Assembly: GCF_014822185.1 (NCBI RefSeq)
Contig: NZ_QVLR01000004.1
Coordinates: 1 to 46,797, forward strand
Reading direction: 5' to 3'
Length of the DNA stretch: 46,797 nucleotides
Origin: Azoarcus sp. Aa7
GTDB lineage: Bacteria; Pseudomonadota; Gammaproteobacteria; Burkholderiales; Rhodocyclaceae
In this document: positions 17,752 to 26,104 of the stretch, piece after piece
How the letters are laid out: every line of letters begins with the position of its first letter
Position numbering within the stretch: position 1 is the stretch's first letter
Translations under genes and position numbers: made by a program
The notes under the pieces: model-generated
What the model saw: only the letters and a program-made list of their open reading frames with translations
The model's database searches: none
What the model was told of the DNA's origin: nothing

Positions 17752-18524
17752 TCGTCGAGACCCTCGTGCTGCATGCCAGCGACTTCATCGAGTGGGTGGA
17801 CGCGAGCGGCGTGCAGGGGGGGGCGAGACGGCCCGTGCCGGCTCAGGGTCTGAGGATCCGGCTGGACAACCCGCCGGCCGATCTGGAACTGATCCACAAG
17901 ACCGCGGGCACCGTCCTGTGGCGCCGGGTTCCGGCAGAACTGCGGCGCGTGATCGCCGGTGCGGCGAGCCCGGCGGACCTCGCGGTGCCCGTCGAGGCCG
18001 ATGAGCCGCTGTATCCCCTTGCGGGCGAGGTCGCCGACGCTGCCGGGCACTTCCTGCCGCGACGCTTCTCGCTTTCCGCCGGTCGGCGCGCCGAACACGC
18101 CCTGCGCCTGTTCCGCTCGCCGCTCGGCACGCGCTTCGGCCGCGCCGGCGGCCTGACGGGCCGCACGCTACTCGAGGACGGATCGCCGGTGCCTTGGGCG
18201 CTGCTGGCGCTGCGCGTGACGCCGCCGCTCGCCGCCCCCTTCGACTTCGTCGCCCAGAGCGATGCCCACGGCGAATTCCGGCTGTCGCTGGAGCGGCTGC
18301 CGGCGCTCACCAAGGACGCCCCGGCGACGACTTACCCCGGGGTGCTGACGGTGCGCGCCGCCGCGAGCGGTACCGACCCCGATGCCCTGCCCGCGGCGCG
18401 TGTGCGCGGCACGGGTAGCGGCAACGCCGCGTTCAAGACCGAGATCACGGTGGACATTGCGCCGGGGCGCATCGCCACCCTTGCCAGCCCGGGACGGGAT
18501 GCCCTCGTCCTGCGGTTTACCTGA
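17748..18524 (+). CDS. eCIS-associated protein with carboxypeptidase-regulatory-like fold
   Basis: This is a 258-residue protein with GTG start overlapping the preceding stop (GTGA). The central region GGLTGRTLLEDGSPVPWALL followed by FDFVAQSDAHGEFRLSL fits the carboxypeptidase regulatory-like beta-sandwich, in which a 'G.V....G.P...A.V.......A.TD..G.F.L' pattern is typical. The N-terminus and C-terminus are beta rich without a signal peptide. Its place between the DUF4255 cap and the sheath gene suggests a role at the distal end or as a particle decoration; this is inference only. Confidence 0.6.
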   Translation: MIVETLVLHASDFIEWVDASGVQGGARRPVPAQGLRIRLDNPPADLELIHKTAGTVLWRRVPAELRRVIAGAASPADLAVPVEADEPLYPLAGEVADAAGHFLPRRFSLSAGRRAEHALRLFRSPLGTRFGRAGGLTGRTLLEDGSPVPWALLALRVTPPLAAPFDFVAQSDAHGEFRLSLERLPALTKDAPATTYPGVLTVRAAASGTDPDALPAARVRGTGSGNAAFKTEITVDIAPGRIATLASPGRDALVLRFT

Positions 18525-18565
18525 ACCGCCGCGTTCAAAAACACAGGCACCGAAGGAGAAGCGAC

Positions 18566-20749
18566 ATGCCCGAGTACCTTGCCCCAGGCGTCTTCGTCGA
18601 AGAGACGAGTTTCCGCAACAAGTCGATCGAGGGCGTCGGTACCAGCGTCGCCGCGCTGGTGGGCCCGACCCGCACTGGCCCGCTGCGCGGCGTGCCCGAG
18701 GTGCTGACGAGCTACGCGGACTTCGAGCGCATCTTCGGCGATGCGCTGGACCTCGCGATCGGCACGGGCGGCAAGGCGGAGCTCAACCACACGGCGCACG
18801 CGGCAAGGGCCTTCTTCGACAACGGCGGCAAGCAGCTCTTCGTCGCCCGCGTCGTGAAGGGCATCAACGCGCTCGCGCCCGCCGCAGACGGCGCGTGGCC
18901 CAATGCGGCGGTCAAGGCCGACGCGGGCAATACGGTGAAGTTCTTCAGCCGCTTTCCCGGCAAGATGGGGGAATACACGCTGGAGCTGCGCTGGCGCGAC
19001 AGCGAGAACCTGCTGCGCAGCGAGACGCCGACGACCGCCAGCGCGGACCATCTGTACTTCCTCGAGGCGAAGGGAGTGCCCTTGGCGGCGAAGGCCACCG
19101 GTCCGATCGACGACGCGGCCTTCCCGGTCGACATCCGGGCCGTGGTGAAGCTCGACGGCGCGAACCTCGCGATCCAGGCGAACCGCGCCGAGATCGTGTC
19201 GATGGCCGACCCGGCGAATCCCGCCCCCCTCGCGGCGACCCAGATCACCAAGCTCAAGCCGGCCCAGCTGCCGGCCGGCGCGAAGCTCACCCGCATCTTC
19301 GTGCGCCCGCCCGCCTCCGGACCGCTCGCGGCCGGCACCTCGGCGGAACTGCAGCTCTCGGAGGTGACGACGATCACGGCCTTCACCGGCGGAGTGGGCT
19401 GGGGCGACCTGAAGGTGCTGCGCGGCACGCTGGATGCCGCGGGCGAGACCTTCACGGTTACGGGCAACACGACCCTCAATCCGGGGGTGCCGAATCCGAT
19501 CACGCTGCCGCTCGCCGCGCTCGCCGCGGCGCCGGGTGCGGCGCGCGCGATGATCGTGCTGCGCAGCTTCGACCTCGACGTGCGCAACGGCGGCAAGGAT
19601 GGCGAGGTGATCCGAACCTACGGCGGCCTCACGACCGCCCCCGACGGCCCGACGAGCTTGGCCGCGCTGCTGCCGGCCACGCCCGACCGCCGCGCCGAGG
19701 CGCTGAGTTCGCCGATTGCCTGCGTGCTCGGCGCGGGCGCGACGACCGGCGACGCGATCCAGACCGCGCTGATGTCGCTATGCATTCCCGAGGCGCTGAC
19801 TCCGGGGGCCAGTTCGCTGGACGAACCGCGCTACCTGATCGCCCTCGCGGGCGGCAGCGACGGCGCCGGACCGGACTCGACGGACTACGCCGGCGAAACC
19901 GACGAGATCAAGGGCAGCACGGGCCTGAAGGCGCTCGAAGGCGTGGAGGACGTGTCGATCGTGATGACGCCCGCGGCCGCGGCGTCCGACGAGGACACGC
20001 ACAAGGCCGTCGTGATGGAGGTGCAGAAGCACTGCCGTCGGATGCGCTACCGCGTCGGCGTCGTCGATGCGCGCTCGGGGCAGAGCATCAGCGAGGTGCG
20101 CGCCTTCGCCGGCAACTTCGACGATTCACGGCTCGCGCTGTACCACCCGTGGGTCGTGATCCCCGATCCGACCGGCACGCGGCGCGACATCACGGTGCCG
20201 CCGGCCGGTTTCATCGCCGGCGTGTATGCCCGTACCGACGTCGATCGCGGCGTGCACAAGGCGCCGGCGAACGAGATCGTGATGGGTGCGCTGCGCTTCG
20301 AGCAGCAGATCAACGCCTTCCAGCAGGAGCTCCTCAACCCCAACGGCATCAACTGCCTGCGCTCCTTCGCCGGCCGCGGCCACCGCGTGTGGGGCGGGCG
20401 CACGCTGTCGAGCGACCCCGAGTGGAAGTACGTGAACGTACGGCGCTACTTCCTGTACCTCGAGCGCTCGATCGAGAAATCCACGCAGTGGGCGGTGTTC
20501 GAGCCGAACGGCGAGGCGCTGTGGGCCAACATCCGCTCGAGCGTCGAGGACTTCCTGTTCTCCGAGTGGCGCAACGGGCGCCTGCTGGGCGGCACGCCGA
20601 AGGAAGCCTATTTCGTGCGCTGCGACCGCTCGACGATGACGCAGAACGACATCGACAACGGCCGCATGGTGTGCCTGGTGGGCGTGGCGGCGCTGAAGCC
20701 CGCCGAGTTCGTGATCTTCCGCATCGGCCAGAAGACCGCCGACGCCTGA
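18566..20749 (+). CDS. Contractile tail sheath protein
   Basis: This 727-residue protein starts at the ATG at 18566 behind AAGGAG. MPEYLAPGVFVEET is the canonical sheath N-terminus that makes inter-subunit contacts. The C-terminal domain (about 600-727) has RRYFLYLERSIEKSTQWAVF and SVEDFLFSEWRNGRLLGGTP, diagnostic of phage, eCIS and Pvc sheaths. The middle (about 180-420) is longer than in minimal sheaths and rich in Ala and Thr, probably extra surface domains. Subunits stack around the inner tube and contract to drive it forward. It is followed after 17 bp by the tube gene. Confidence 0.95.
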   Translation: MPEYLAPGVFVEETSFRNKSIEGVGTSVAALVGPTRTGPLRGVPEVLTSYADFERIFGDALDLAIGTGGKAELNHTAHAARAFFDNGGKQLFVARVVKGINALAPAADGAWPNAAVKADAGNTVKFFSRFPGKMGEYTLELRWRDSENLLRSETPTTASADHLYFLEAKGVPLAAKATGPIDDAAFPVDIRAVVKLDGANLAIQANRAEIVSMADPANPAPLAATQITKLKPAQLPAGAKLTRIFVRPPASGPLAAGTSAELQLSEVTTITAFTGGVGWGDLKVLRGTLDAAGETFTVTGNTTLNPGVPNPITLPLAALAAAPGAARAMIVLRSFDLDVRNGGKDGEVIRTYGGLTTAPDGPTSLAALLPATPDRRAEALSSPIACVLGAGATTGDAIQTALMSLCIPEALTPGASSLDEPRYLIALAGGSDGAGPDSTDYAGETDEIKGSTGLKALEGVEDVSIVMTPAAAASDEDTHKAVVMEVQKHCRRMRYRVGVVDARSGQSISEVRAFAGNFDDSRLALYHPWVVIPDPTGTRRDITVPPAGFIAGVYARTDVDRGVHKAPANEIVMGALRFEQQINAFQQELLNPNGINCLRSFAGRGHRVWGGRTLSSDPEWKYVNVRRYFLYLERSIEKSTQWAVFEPNGEALWANIRSSVEDFLFSEWRNGRLLGGTPKEAYFVRCDRSTMTQNDIDNGRMVCLVGVAALKPAEFVIFRIGQKTADA

Positions 20750-20766
20750 GTTAAGGAGAGACAGAC

Positions 20767-21225
20767 ATGGCCGTTTTTCGTGAAACACCCTATTCGGCGT
20801 TCAATTTCCTGGTCGATATCGAACCCGGCCAAGGCAGCGAGGTGCAGGCCGGCTTCTCCGAGGTTTCGGGCCTGAACGCCGAAGTCACGGTCGCCGAGTA
20901 CCGCGCCGGCAACGATCGCGTGAACTACGTGCGCAAGGTGCCGGGCATCCACAAGGCCGGCGACGTCACGCTCAAGCGTGGCGTGATCGGCGCACAGAAC
21001 CTTTACGAGTGGCTGGAGAAGGGGCGCACCGGCAAGATCTCGGAGGCCAAGCGCGACATCGTCGTGAAGCTGCAGTCCGAGGACCGCGCCGACACCGTGG
21101 TGAGCTGGAAACTGCGCGGGGCGATGCCGATCAAATGGACGGGACCGACGCTCACCGCGAAGGGCGGCGGCGACGTCGCGATCGAGGAGTTGGTTCTCTC
21201 CGTCGAGACGATCGAGCAGGAGTAA
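20767..21225 (+). CDS. Inner tube protein 1 (gp19/Afp1-like)
   Basis: This is a 152-residue protein. FRETPYSAFNFLVDIEPGQG, GFSEVSGLNAEVTVAEYRAG and VTLKRGVIGAQNLYEWLEKG are the standard pattern of T4 gp19-like tube proteins in eCIS. GPTLTAKGGGDVAIEELVLS closes the fold. It forms the hexameric stacked rings inside the sheath. An AAGGAGAG ribosome binding site precedes the ATG, fitting the high expression a main tube protein needs. Confidence 0.95.
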   Translation: MAVFRETPYSAFNFLVDIEPGQGSEVQAGFSEVSGLNAEVTVAEYRAGNDRVNYVRKVPGIHKAGDVTLKRGVIGAQNLYEWLEKGRTGKISEAKRDIVVKLQSEDRADTVVSWKLRGAMPIKWTGPTLTAKGGGDVAIEELVLSVETIEQE

Positions 21226-21229
21226 GACC

Positions 21230-22837
21230 GTGCTGCTCGCCGACAAACGCATCGAACTGGACGCGCGCCCCGCTTCGCGGCGGCTCGCGCCGGTCGAGGT
21301 CGTGATGATCGGCCACTGCCCGTCCTTCGACGGCAGCGCCGAGTGGAAGCGGCTCGCGCGCGACCTCGCGGTGCTCGCGGAGATCGCGGCGCTGGGCTTC
21401 ACGGCGGAGGTCGAGCGCCTGCGCGCGCTCGACGAGGGCGCGAGCGAGGCCGAGCCCGGCGACGGGGCGCTGTATGCGCTGTACCGGCTGCCGATCCCGA
21501 TCCGCTCGCTGGGTTACTTCCAGGCGCTCTTTCCGCAGGCTTTCGACTTCGACGGCGCCTACCGCAGCGCGCTGGCCGGGCGTGCAGCCTGGCTGCCGGC
21601 GGCGGTGCAGGATTTCTTCGCCGGCGACGACCGGGGCTTCGGCGACACGCGCACGCTGTGGATCATCCGCGTGCCAGAATCCGACGGCGTGCGCGCCTTC
21701 CTGCCGCAGCCACATGCGAACCTGATCGAACCGTCCGAACTGGGCGCCTTCGAGCGCGCGCTGCTGATCGAGCGCGCAGGCATCCTCGCGCTGCCCGACC
21801 TCGAACGCCTGCTGGTGCCGCGCGCGCTGCCGGACGTGCCGCGCGTTCGCCTCGACAACCCCGAGGCAGTGTTCCTGCCCTGCGGCACCGAGATCGACGA
21901 CACGCATCGCGAGCGCCGCCGTTCGAGCGAGATGCCCGCCGCGGAGGCGTCGCTCGGGCCGATCGACATCGTGCCGCCGATCGTCCGCACGCTGGCGCGC
22001 CTGCGTCCGGACATGCAGTGCCTGCTGACGCTGCCGCTGGACCAGCGTCCGCGGGACGAGCTGCCCGCGCCGGCGCGCGACTTCCTCGAACACATCGCGC
22101 GCATCGCCGGTGAAATTGGCAGCGAGGCCGGCGGCGGCGCGGCGGTGGCACCGCACGCCGAGCTCGCAGAGAAGCTGCGCCACCTGCAGCTGCTGTGGCC
22201 CTACCTGCGCAGCGAGGAGCACCCCCTCGCGTCGCCCTGCGGGCTGGTCGCGGGCATGCAGGCGCGCGTGTCGCAACGCCACGGCGTGTGGCGCTCGATC
22301 GCCGGCCGCCCGCTGCCCGGCGCGGCGCTGCCGTGGCCGCCGGTGACGCAGCAGCAAGCGACCGCGCTGCGCGAAGTGCCCGGCGTGACGGTGCTGCTGA
22401 CGCGCGGGGGCAAGCTGCAGGTCGACGACGAGGCCCTGTGCGCGCCCTGCCTGCCGGCAGCGGACCTGCGCCGCATGAGCGCCGCGCAGCGCGCGCAGGA
22501 GCACTGGCGTTCGGCCGAGGTGATGCGCTTCATGGGCTGGCTGCGGCGCGGTCTGCAGGCGCTGGGCGAGCAGCTGCTGTTCGACGCGGATCCGCGCGAC
22601 CCGCGCCCGGAGCTCGCGCTGCGCGCCTTCTTCGAGCGCCTGCACGAGGCGGGCGCGCTGCGCGGCGCGCGGCCCGAGAGTGCCTATCGCATCCGCGAGA
22701 TTCCGTCGCCCGAATCGACGATCGCGTTCGAGATCGAGATCGCGCCGGCCTACCCGATCGACCGGCTGCGCCTGACCTTCCTGCACGACCGCCACGTCGC
22801 CGTGACGGAAACCCGCATCGAGGCCATCGATGGCTGA
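21230..22837 (+). CDS. Divergent sheath-like protein between the two tube genes
   Basis: This is a 535-residue protein with GTG start 4 bp after the tube stop. The C-terminal part resembles the sheath C-terminal domain: EVMRFMGWLRRGLQALGEQL and LALRAFFERLHEAGALRGAR sit in the same order as the equivalent helices of the gene at 18566 (RSIEKSTQWAVF and SVEDFLFSEWRNGRLLGG). The N-terminal 400 residues are unlike the main sheath and begin with a short beta segment (KRIELDARPASRRLAPVEVV). It may be a baseplate-proximal sheath subunit or adaptor. The resemblance is by eye only. It overlaps the next gene by 8 bp. Confidence 0.55.
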   Translation: MLLADKRIELDARPASRRLAPVEVVMIGHCPSFDGSAEWKRLARDLAVLAEIAALGFTAEVERLRALDEGASEAEPGDGALYALYRLPIPIRSLGYFQALFPQAFDFDGAYRSALAGRAAWLPAAVQDFFAGDDRGFGDTRTLWIIRVPESDGVRAFLPQPHANLIEPSELGAFERALLIERAGILALPDLERLLVPRALPDVPRVRLDNPEAVFLPCGTEIDDTHRERRRSSEMPAAEASLGPIDIVPPIVRTLARLRPDMQCLLTLPLDQRPRDELPAPARDFLEHIARIAGEIGSEAGGGAAVAPHAELAEKLRHLQLLWPYLRSEEHPLASPCGLVAGMQARVSQRHGVWRSIAGRPLPGAALPWPPVTQQQATALREVPGVTVLLTRGGKLQVDDEALCAPCLPAADLRRMSAAQRAQEHWRSAEVMRFMGWLRRGLQALGEQLLFDADPRDPRPELALRAFFERLHEAGALRGARPESAYRIREIPSPESTIAFEIEIAPAYPIDRLRLTFLHDRHVAVTETRIEAIDG

Positions 22838-23294
22838 CGCAGCGCGCGAATTCATCCCCTTCCGCTTCCGCGTCGCGCTGTACGACGGCGAGGGCGGCAA
22901 CCTGCTGTGCCGCGGGGCCTTCAGCGAGGTGTCGGGACTGGAGGCGACGATGGCGCCCAAGGCGCTCAAGGAAGGAGGACGCAACTGGGGCGAGGTGCAG
23001 CTCGCGGGCCCGACGACCTTTGCGCCCATCATCCTCAAGCGCGGCATCACCGAGCTCGCGGATCTGTGGAGCTGGTTCGACATGAGCACGCGCCAGTCGA
23101 ACTACGCGCTGCGCATGAGCGGCACGATCGACGTGTTCCACCCCGAGGATCCGGACAAACCGCTGCTGCGCTGGCGCATCACCAACGCGCTGCCGACCAA
23201 GTTCAAGGGGCCGGACCTCTCCTCCACCGCCAGCCAGGTCGCGATCGAGGAGCTGCAGCTGGTGCATGAAGGCCTGGAACTCGAGCGCGGCTGA
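22830..23294 (+). CDS. Inner tube protein 2 (Afp5-like tube initiator)
   Basis: This is a 154-residue protein. FIPFRFRVALYDGEGG, AFSEVSGLEATMAPKALKEG and ILKRGITELADLWSWFDM follow the tube-protein pattern but diverge clearly from tube protein 1. Second tube proteins in eCIS sit at the baseplate end and connect the spike to the main tube. Its location just before the Afp7-like and spike genes agrees with that role. Confidence 0.9.
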   Translation: MADAAREFIPFRFRVALYDGEGGNLLCRGAFSEVSGLEATMAPKALKEGGRNWGEVQLAGPTTFAPIILKRGITELADLWSWFDMSTRQSNYALRMSGTIDVFHPEDPDKPLLRWRITNALPTKFKGPDLSSTASQVAIEELQLVHEGLELERG

Positions 23295-23308
23295 GGGAAA
23301 TCGACACC

Positions 23309-24028
23309 ATGCCCGCCATGCAGATCGCCCGCGCCAAGCTGATCCCGATGAACGGGGACCAGGTCGAGACCGACGAGTCGAAGCACATCGACGTGCAGTT
23401 CAACCCGGCGACGCTGCGCGTGACGCTGTCGAACACGCTGAAGGCCGACAACAAGGGCGGCAGCGGGGGCAGCGGCGCGGCCGCGCAGTATGTCGACAAG
23501 AGCGAATCGACGCTCGCGGTGGAGCTGGTGTTCGACACCAGCATCGCCGCGACGCTCGGCTCGGACAGCCGCGAGGACCGCGAGACGCTCAGTGCGAACA
23601 CCGACGTGCGTACGCTGACGAAACGCATCGCGGAAGCCTTCATGAAGCCGCAGGACGCCGAGTCGAAGAAGCCCAAGGCGCCCAAGCGCTGCCGCTTCCA
23701 GTGGGGCAGCTTCCAGTTCACCGGGATGCTGTCGAGCTACTCGGAGACGCTGGACTTCTTCGCGCCCGAAGGTATCCCGCTGCGCGCGACGCTGGCGCTG
23801 ACCTTCAAGGAGGACCGCTACCAGTTCGCGCTGGATCCCTCGGTACAGGCGGCCGAACGTCCGCGCCCCGCCTTCGCGCCCGGCGGCGACGGTCAGGATG
23901 CCGCCAGCGCCGCGCAGGCGGCCGGGCAGAACCCGCGCGACTGGCGCGGCGTTGCCGACGCGAACCGCCTCGACAACCCGCGCTTCACCTCGCTCGGCAC
24001 GCTGCTGATTCCCACCGGAGGCCGCTGA
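23309..24028 (+). CDS. Afp7/Cis7-like baseplate hub protein with degenerate LysM
   Basis: This is a 239-residue protein. IDVQFNPATLRVTLSNTLKA and the segment CRFQWGSFQFTGMLSSYSET are the conserved core of the eCIS tube/LysM protein family. The C-terminus DWRGVADANRLDNPRFTSLG then TLLIPTG preserves the second half of a LysM-like element. It links the tube to the spike hub. Its stop overlaps the next start in TGATG. Confidence 0.9.
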   Translation: MPAMQIARAKLIPMNGDQVETDESKHIDVQFNPATLRVTLSNTLKADNKGGSGGSGAAAQYVDKSESTLAVELVFDTSIAATLGSDSREDRETLSANTDVRTLTKRIAEAFMKPQDAESKKPKAPKRCRFQWGSFQFTGMLSSYSETLDFFAPEGIPLRATLALTFKEDRYQFALDPSVQAAERPRPAFAPGGDGQDAASAAQAAGQNPRDWRGVADANRLDNPRFTSLGTLLIPTGGR

Positions 24029-24192
24029 TGCCCATCGTGATCGACGAACTCGTCGCCGAAGTCCAGCCCGAGCCGAACCCGGCGCAGACCGCCGGCGCCG
24101 AGCCGCGCCCGCCCGAAGGCCGGCCCGGCGAGACGCTGCTCGATCTGCTGACCGTGACCCGCGAGCGGGAGGCGCGCCTTGCCATCGACTAA
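24028..24192 (+). CDS. Small eCIS protein, DUF5908-type
   Basis: This is a 54-residue protein starting within the previous stop (TGATG). MPIVIDELVAEVQPE resembles the short DUF5908 proteins found between the Afp7-like and spike genes of many eCIS clusters. The rest is Pro/Glu/Arg rich, ending in LLDLLTVTREREARLA. It may be a small chaperone or a plug at the hub; the function is not known to me. Coupling and position are the strongest evidence that it is a real gene. Confidence 0.75.
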   Translation: MPIVIDELVAEVQPEPNPAQTAGAEPRPPEGRPGETLLDLLTVTREREARLAID

Positions 24193-24224
24193 TCACCCGG
24201 CAATGGAACAGGCGACACCGTTTG

Positions 24225-24356
24225 CCCTGAGCCTGTCGAAAGGCAATCGCGCGAACCGGTGTAGGGCGGGAGCAGCGGAGCGTATCCCGCCAATCCCAGT
24301 GCCGAAGGCCGCCCGACCGCCGCATGGCCGGATACGCTACGCTCCTCCCGCCCTAC
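24225..24356. repeat. REP/BIME cluster A (gap before gpD-like gene)
   Basis: A forward unit beginning GTAGGGCGGGAGCAGCGGAG (24261-24292) faces an inverted unit (24325-24356), so the pair can fold into one long hairpin. Another common palindrome, CCTGAGCCTGTCGAAAGG, lies just to the left (24225-24242). No gene is seen in 24193-24419. Confidence 0.85.
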
Positions 24357-24419
24357 GAATCCGTGCGTCCACAAACAATTGCGAACGTATCGACGGCCGC
24401 AGCAGGGAGGACGTCAGAG

Positions 24420-25466
24420 ATGCCGTCTAATCCCGCCATCGTCAGCGCCCGTCCGCGCGTGCGCATCGACGGCAGCGACCGCCCCGCGCTCGGGGAGGCG
24501 GCGGCAGCGCTGTCGGTGCATCTGCCGGCGAGCGGCATGGCGAGCGCGGAGCTGCGGGTGATCAACTGGGGCCCGCAGAATGGGGGCGAACCGGGCTATC
24601 CCTTCCTGGACCTGCGCCTGGGCAGCCGCATCGAATTCCTGCTCGGCGAGACGGCCGAGAGCGCGGTGTTCTCCGGCGAGGTCACGGCGCTCGAGGAGCG
24701 CTACGGCGACGGCGCGCCGCAGCTCGTGATCCTCGCCGAGGATCCGCTGCACAAGCTCGCCCGCAGCCGCGCGAGCCGGGTGTTCGAGAACAAGGGTCTG
24801 GCCGACGTCGTGCGCGAGATCGCCAGCGACGCCGGGCTGCAGGTGGACGTCAGCGTCGATGCCGGCAGCGCGGACTGGCTGCAGCACAACGAGAGCCACC
24901 TCGCCTTCCTGCTGCGCGTGCTCGCTCCGCACGACATTCCGCTGCGCATGCAGGGCGGGCGGCTGCGCGCGCGCCCCGAGGAGGCGGACGCGAACCCGGT
25001 GCGCCTCGACTCCGGTGCCAATGCGCAGCGCATCCGCATCATCGCCGACCTCAACCGCCAGCCGCGCGAGGTGCTCGCGGACGGCTACAACCTCGCCGCG
25101 GATGCCGCCGCGAGCGGCAGCCGTGCGTCGCTCGCACCGGCGCCGGGCGGACGCACCGCGGCGGCGACGCTCGCGGAACTCGGCTGGGACGGCCGCTCGC
25201 CGCGCCCGCACCCCTTCCCGCGCTCGCAAGCGGAGGCCGAATCGCTCGCGCAGGGGGCCTTCCGCCGCGACGCGCAGCGCTTCCTGCATGGCGAGATCGT
25301 GTGCACCGGCACGCCCGAGTTGGGCGTCGGGCGCGAGGTCGAGCTCGCCGGGGTGTCGCCGCGGCTCGCAGGGCGCTACCGCATCGCCGACTGCTGGCAT
25401 CACTTTGACAACGCGCAGGGCCTGTCCACCCGCCTGCGCGTCGAGCGTCCGGACTGGAACCCATGA
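24420..25466 (+). CDS. gpD/Afp8 N-terminal-like spike base protein
   Basis: This is a 348-residue protein starting at the ATG at 24420 behind AGGGAGG. VFENKGLADVVREIASDAGL, NESHLAFLLRVLAPHDIPLR and the closing VELAGVSPRLAGRYRIADCW are typical of phage late control protein D and the N-terminal half of VgrG/Afp8. In Afp and Pvc this part is fused to the OB and beta-helix spike; here the spike tip is a separate gene that overlaps this stop by 4 bp. It forms the trimeric hub connecting tube and spike. Confidence 0.88.
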   Translation: MPSNPAIVSARPRVRIDGSDRPALGEAAAALSVHLPASGMASAELRVINWGPQNGGEPGYPFLDLRLGSRIEFLLGETAESAVFSGEVTALEERYGDGAPQLVILAEDPLHKLARSRASRVFENKGLADVVREIASDAGLQVDVSVDAGSADWLQHNESHLAFLLRVLAPHDIPLRMQGGRLRARPEEADANPVRLDSGANAQRIRIIADLNRQPREVLADGYNLAADAAASGSRASLAPAPGGRTAAATLAELGWDGRSPRPHPFPRSQAEAESLAQGAFRRDAQRFLHGEIVCTGTPELGVGREVELAGVSPRLAGRYRIADCWHHFDNAQGLSTRLRVERPDWNP

Positions 25467-26104
25467 GCGGACGCCACAGCCCCGGCCTCCTGCAGGATCT
25501 GCACCTCGGCGTCGTGCTCGACAACGCCGACCCGGACAACCGCGGCCGCGTGAAGCTGCGCCTGCCGGCGACCGGGCTGGAGGTGTGGGCCGCGGTGATG
25601 GTGCCGAGCGCCGGCAGCGGCTACGGCGTGAGCCTGCTGCCGCGCCAGAATGAGCAGGTCGTCGTCGCCTTCATCAGCCCGGACCTGCCGATCGTGCTCG
25701 GCGCGGTGTGGAGCGGCGGCAGCAGCCAGCCGGCCGACGGGCGCCCGGTCGAGGAGCGCTACTTCGTGCAGAGCCCGGCCGGCATCAAGGTGCTGCTGGA
25801 CGACCAGGAGCCCAGGGTGAAGATCGAGACGCCCGCGGGCAACCATCTCACGATCACCGACCAGGGCGGCGGCAAGGTCACGGTCGAGCAGGGCGGCGAG
25901 AAGGTCGAGATTTCGCCGGGCAACGTCAAGATCACGTGCTCCGGCATCGTCAAGGTCGAGGCTGCGCAGGTGACGGTGTCGGCCGGCATGGTCAAGGTCG
26001 ATGCCGGCATGAGCAAGTTTTCCGGGGTCGTGCAGTGCGACACGCTGATCAGCAACTCGGTCGTGTCGGCGAGCTACACGCCGGGGGCGGGAAACATATG
26101 GTGA
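25463..26104 (+). CDS. gpV/VgrG-like spike tip protein
   Basis: This is a 213-residue protein. An OB-fold region (about 10-90) with LGVVLDNADPDNRGRVKLRL and LLPRQNEQVVVAFISPDLPI is followed by a repetitive beta-helix. It contains short V-x-V-E / I-x-I-type repeats such as KVTVEQGGEKVEISPGNVKI and KVEAAQVTVSAGMVKVDAGM. This matches the piercing spike of contractile tails. The end has no PAAR signature. It overlaps the next gene (ATATGGTGA). Confidence 0.92.
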   Translation: MSGRHSPGLLQDLHLGVVLDNADPDNRGRVKLRLPATGLEVWAAVMVPSAGSGYGVSLLPRQNEQVVVAFISPDLPIVLGAVWSGGSSQPADGRPVEERYFVQSPAGIKVLLDDQEPRVKIETPAGNHLTITDQGGGKVTVEQGGEKVEISPGNVKITCSGIVKVEAAQVTVSAGMVKVDAGMSKFSGVVQCDTLISNSVVSASYTPGAGNIW

